Source: Bradyrhizobium niftali (GTDB lineage: Bacteria > Pseudomonadota > Alphaproteobacteria > Rhizobiales > Xanthobacteraceae). Taken from it: a stretch of 64,000 nt of DNA. Each line of letters begins with the position of its first letter. The first letter of the stretch is position 1. The notes under the pieces were generated by a model, which did no database searches, was not told where the DNA came from, and saw only the letters and a program-made list of their open reading frames with translations. The stretch covers positions 83,242-147,241 of the forward strand of contig NZ_SPQT01000026.1 in the NCBI RefSeq assembly GCF_004571025.1, written 5' to 3'. Shown here in pieces: positions 63,197 through 64,000 of this stretch. The translations under genes were made by a program, and so were the position numbers.

Positions 63197-64000
63197 CTAG
63201 GCGTGAGACGACCGCCCGACGCTCTCATAGACAAAACCGGCCGCTTCCATCTCTTCGGGGCGGTAGATGTTGCGGAGATCGACGATGATGGGCTGCGCCA
63301 TGGTCGCCTTCAGCCGGTCGAGATCCAGCGCGCGGAACTGCACCCATTCGGTGACGATGACGAGCGCATCGGCGCCTTCCGCGCAGGAATAGGCGTCCTC
63401 GCAATAAATGATGCTGGGCAGCTCGCTCTTCGCCTGCTCCATCCCGACCGGATCGAAAGCCTTGACCTTCGCGCCCATGTCGATCAGGCCGGTTACCAGC
63501 GGGATCGACGGCGCATCGCGCATGTCGTCGGTGTCGGGCTTGAAGGTGAGACCGAGCACGGCGATGGTCTTGCCGCGCAGCGAGCCGCCGAGCGCCTGGC
63601 TCACTTTCCGCGCCATCGCGCGCTTGCGGTTCTCGTTGACGGCCAGCACGGATTCGACGATGCGCAGGGACACGTCGTAGTCCTGCGCGATCTTGATCAG
63701 CGCCTTGGTGTCCTTCGGAAAGCACGAGCCGCCGAAGCCGGGACCCGCGTGCAGGAACTTGGTGCCGATGCGGTTGTCCAGGCCAATGCCGCGCGCGACC
63801 TCCTGCACGTTGGCGCCGACCTTTTCGGAAAGGTCCGCGATCTCGTTGATGAAGGTGATCTTGGTCGCGAGGAATGCGTTGGCAGCGTATTTGATCATCT
63901 CGGCGGTGCGGCGTTCCGTGAACATCAGCGGCGCCTGGTTCAGCGACAGCGGGCGATAGATGTCGCCCATCACCTTGCGGCCGCGCTCGTCGGAGGTGCC
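63197..64000 (-). CDS. ugd: UDP-glucose 6-dehydrogenase, 5' end outside the window
   Basis: Visible part about 268 aa; the frame continues past 64000 (GTSDERGRKV before the internal ATG at 63973). It includes EMIKYAANAFLATKITFINE, the catalytic-Cys motif GPGFGGSCFPKDTKAL, and the C-terminal domain GLTFKPDTDDMRDAPS. It oxidises UDP-glucose to UDP-glucuronate with NAD for polysaccharide synthesis. About 140 bp upstream of the epimerase gene in the same direction. Confidence 0.92.
   Translation of the reverse strand, partial: GTSDERGRKVMGDIYRPLSLNQAPLMFTERRTAEMIKYAANAFLATKITFINEIADLSEKVGANVQEVARGIGLDNRIGTKFLHAGPGFGGSCFPKDTKALIKIAQDYDVSLRIVESVLAVNENRKRAMARKVSQALGGSLRGKTIAVLGLTFKPDTDDMRDAPSIPLVTGLIDMGAKVKAFDPVGMEQAKSELPSIIYCEDAYSCAEGADALVIVTEWVQFRALDLDRLKATMAQPIIVDLRNIYRPEEMEAAGFVYESVGRSSHA

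Overview
The window reads as chromosomal DNA of an alphaproteobacterium of the Bradyrhizobium/Nitrobacteraceae type. The evidence is high GC throughout, a rhizobial-type glycerol ABC transporter operon, a familiar set of soil-bacterium catabolic genes, and many intergenic palindromic repeats of the kinds scattered through Bradyrhizobium genomes. No rRNA, tRNA or CRISPR array was seen. The genus is an inference from gene content, not from a marker gene.

Layout. 1-9.7 kb: glycerol uptake and oxidation genes on the minus strand (HAD phosphatase, glpR, glpD, glpS, glpT, glpP, glpQ, glpU, glpV). A 370-bp gap upstream of glpD carries a strong candidate GlpR operator. 9.9-17.0 kb: a small secreted NTF2-like protein, then a fatty acid beta-oxidation operon fadE-fadA-fadB-thioesterase. 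17.3-23.2 kb: a flavin reductase, then an RND efflux operon (adaptor, pump, TetR). 23.4-30.0 kb: MFS carrier, DUF2809 protein, a broken LacI regulator, YcaQ-type glycosylase, small secreted proteins, an OmpA-like protein behind CRP-like sites, and a PMT-type glycosyltransferase. 30.2-32.0 kb: a FecR-domain secreted protein followed by a surface beta-barrel protein with a Pro-rich linker. 32.2-37.6 kb: two VOC proteins, a His-rich cupin, CsbD, FKBP isomerase, gamma-glutamyltransferase, TrhO and SlyX. 37.6-47.5 kb: a diguanylate cyclase, hemE, hemC, a GMC oxidoreductase with its TetR and a divergent SnoaL-like gene, and a GGDEF-EAL protein. 47.6-56.6 kb: a 49-aa membrane peptide, DoxX, a Rieske oxygenase/GntR/reductase operon, pgm, a secreted alpha/beta hydrolase, a response regulator and an MBL-fold hydrolase.

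56.6-62.2 kb is different. A 5.4-kb insertion sits between two imperfect direct copies (about 190 bp, about 90 percent identical by eye) of the 3' end of an aldose-1-epimerase-like gene. The intact gene is on the right; a decayed copy abuts the MBL gene on the left. The insert holds a transglutaminase-like protease gene with a frameshifted signal peptide, an IS1111-type element whose transposase has a one-base frameshift, a second IS110-family transposase and several tiny ORFs. The window ends in a UDP-glucose dehydrogenase gene cut by the right edge.

Most noteworthy: (a) the two glycerol-transporter ATPases carry complementary defects that all fall in one of the two composite ATP sites; (b) the phased CTTTC repeats in front of glpD; (c) the duplicated gene end that brackets the small island; (d) the IS1111-type element with a duplicated right end and a probable guide-RNA region; (e) the FecR/beta-barrel pair; (f) matching operator-like sites before the RND adaptor gene and before its TetR gene.
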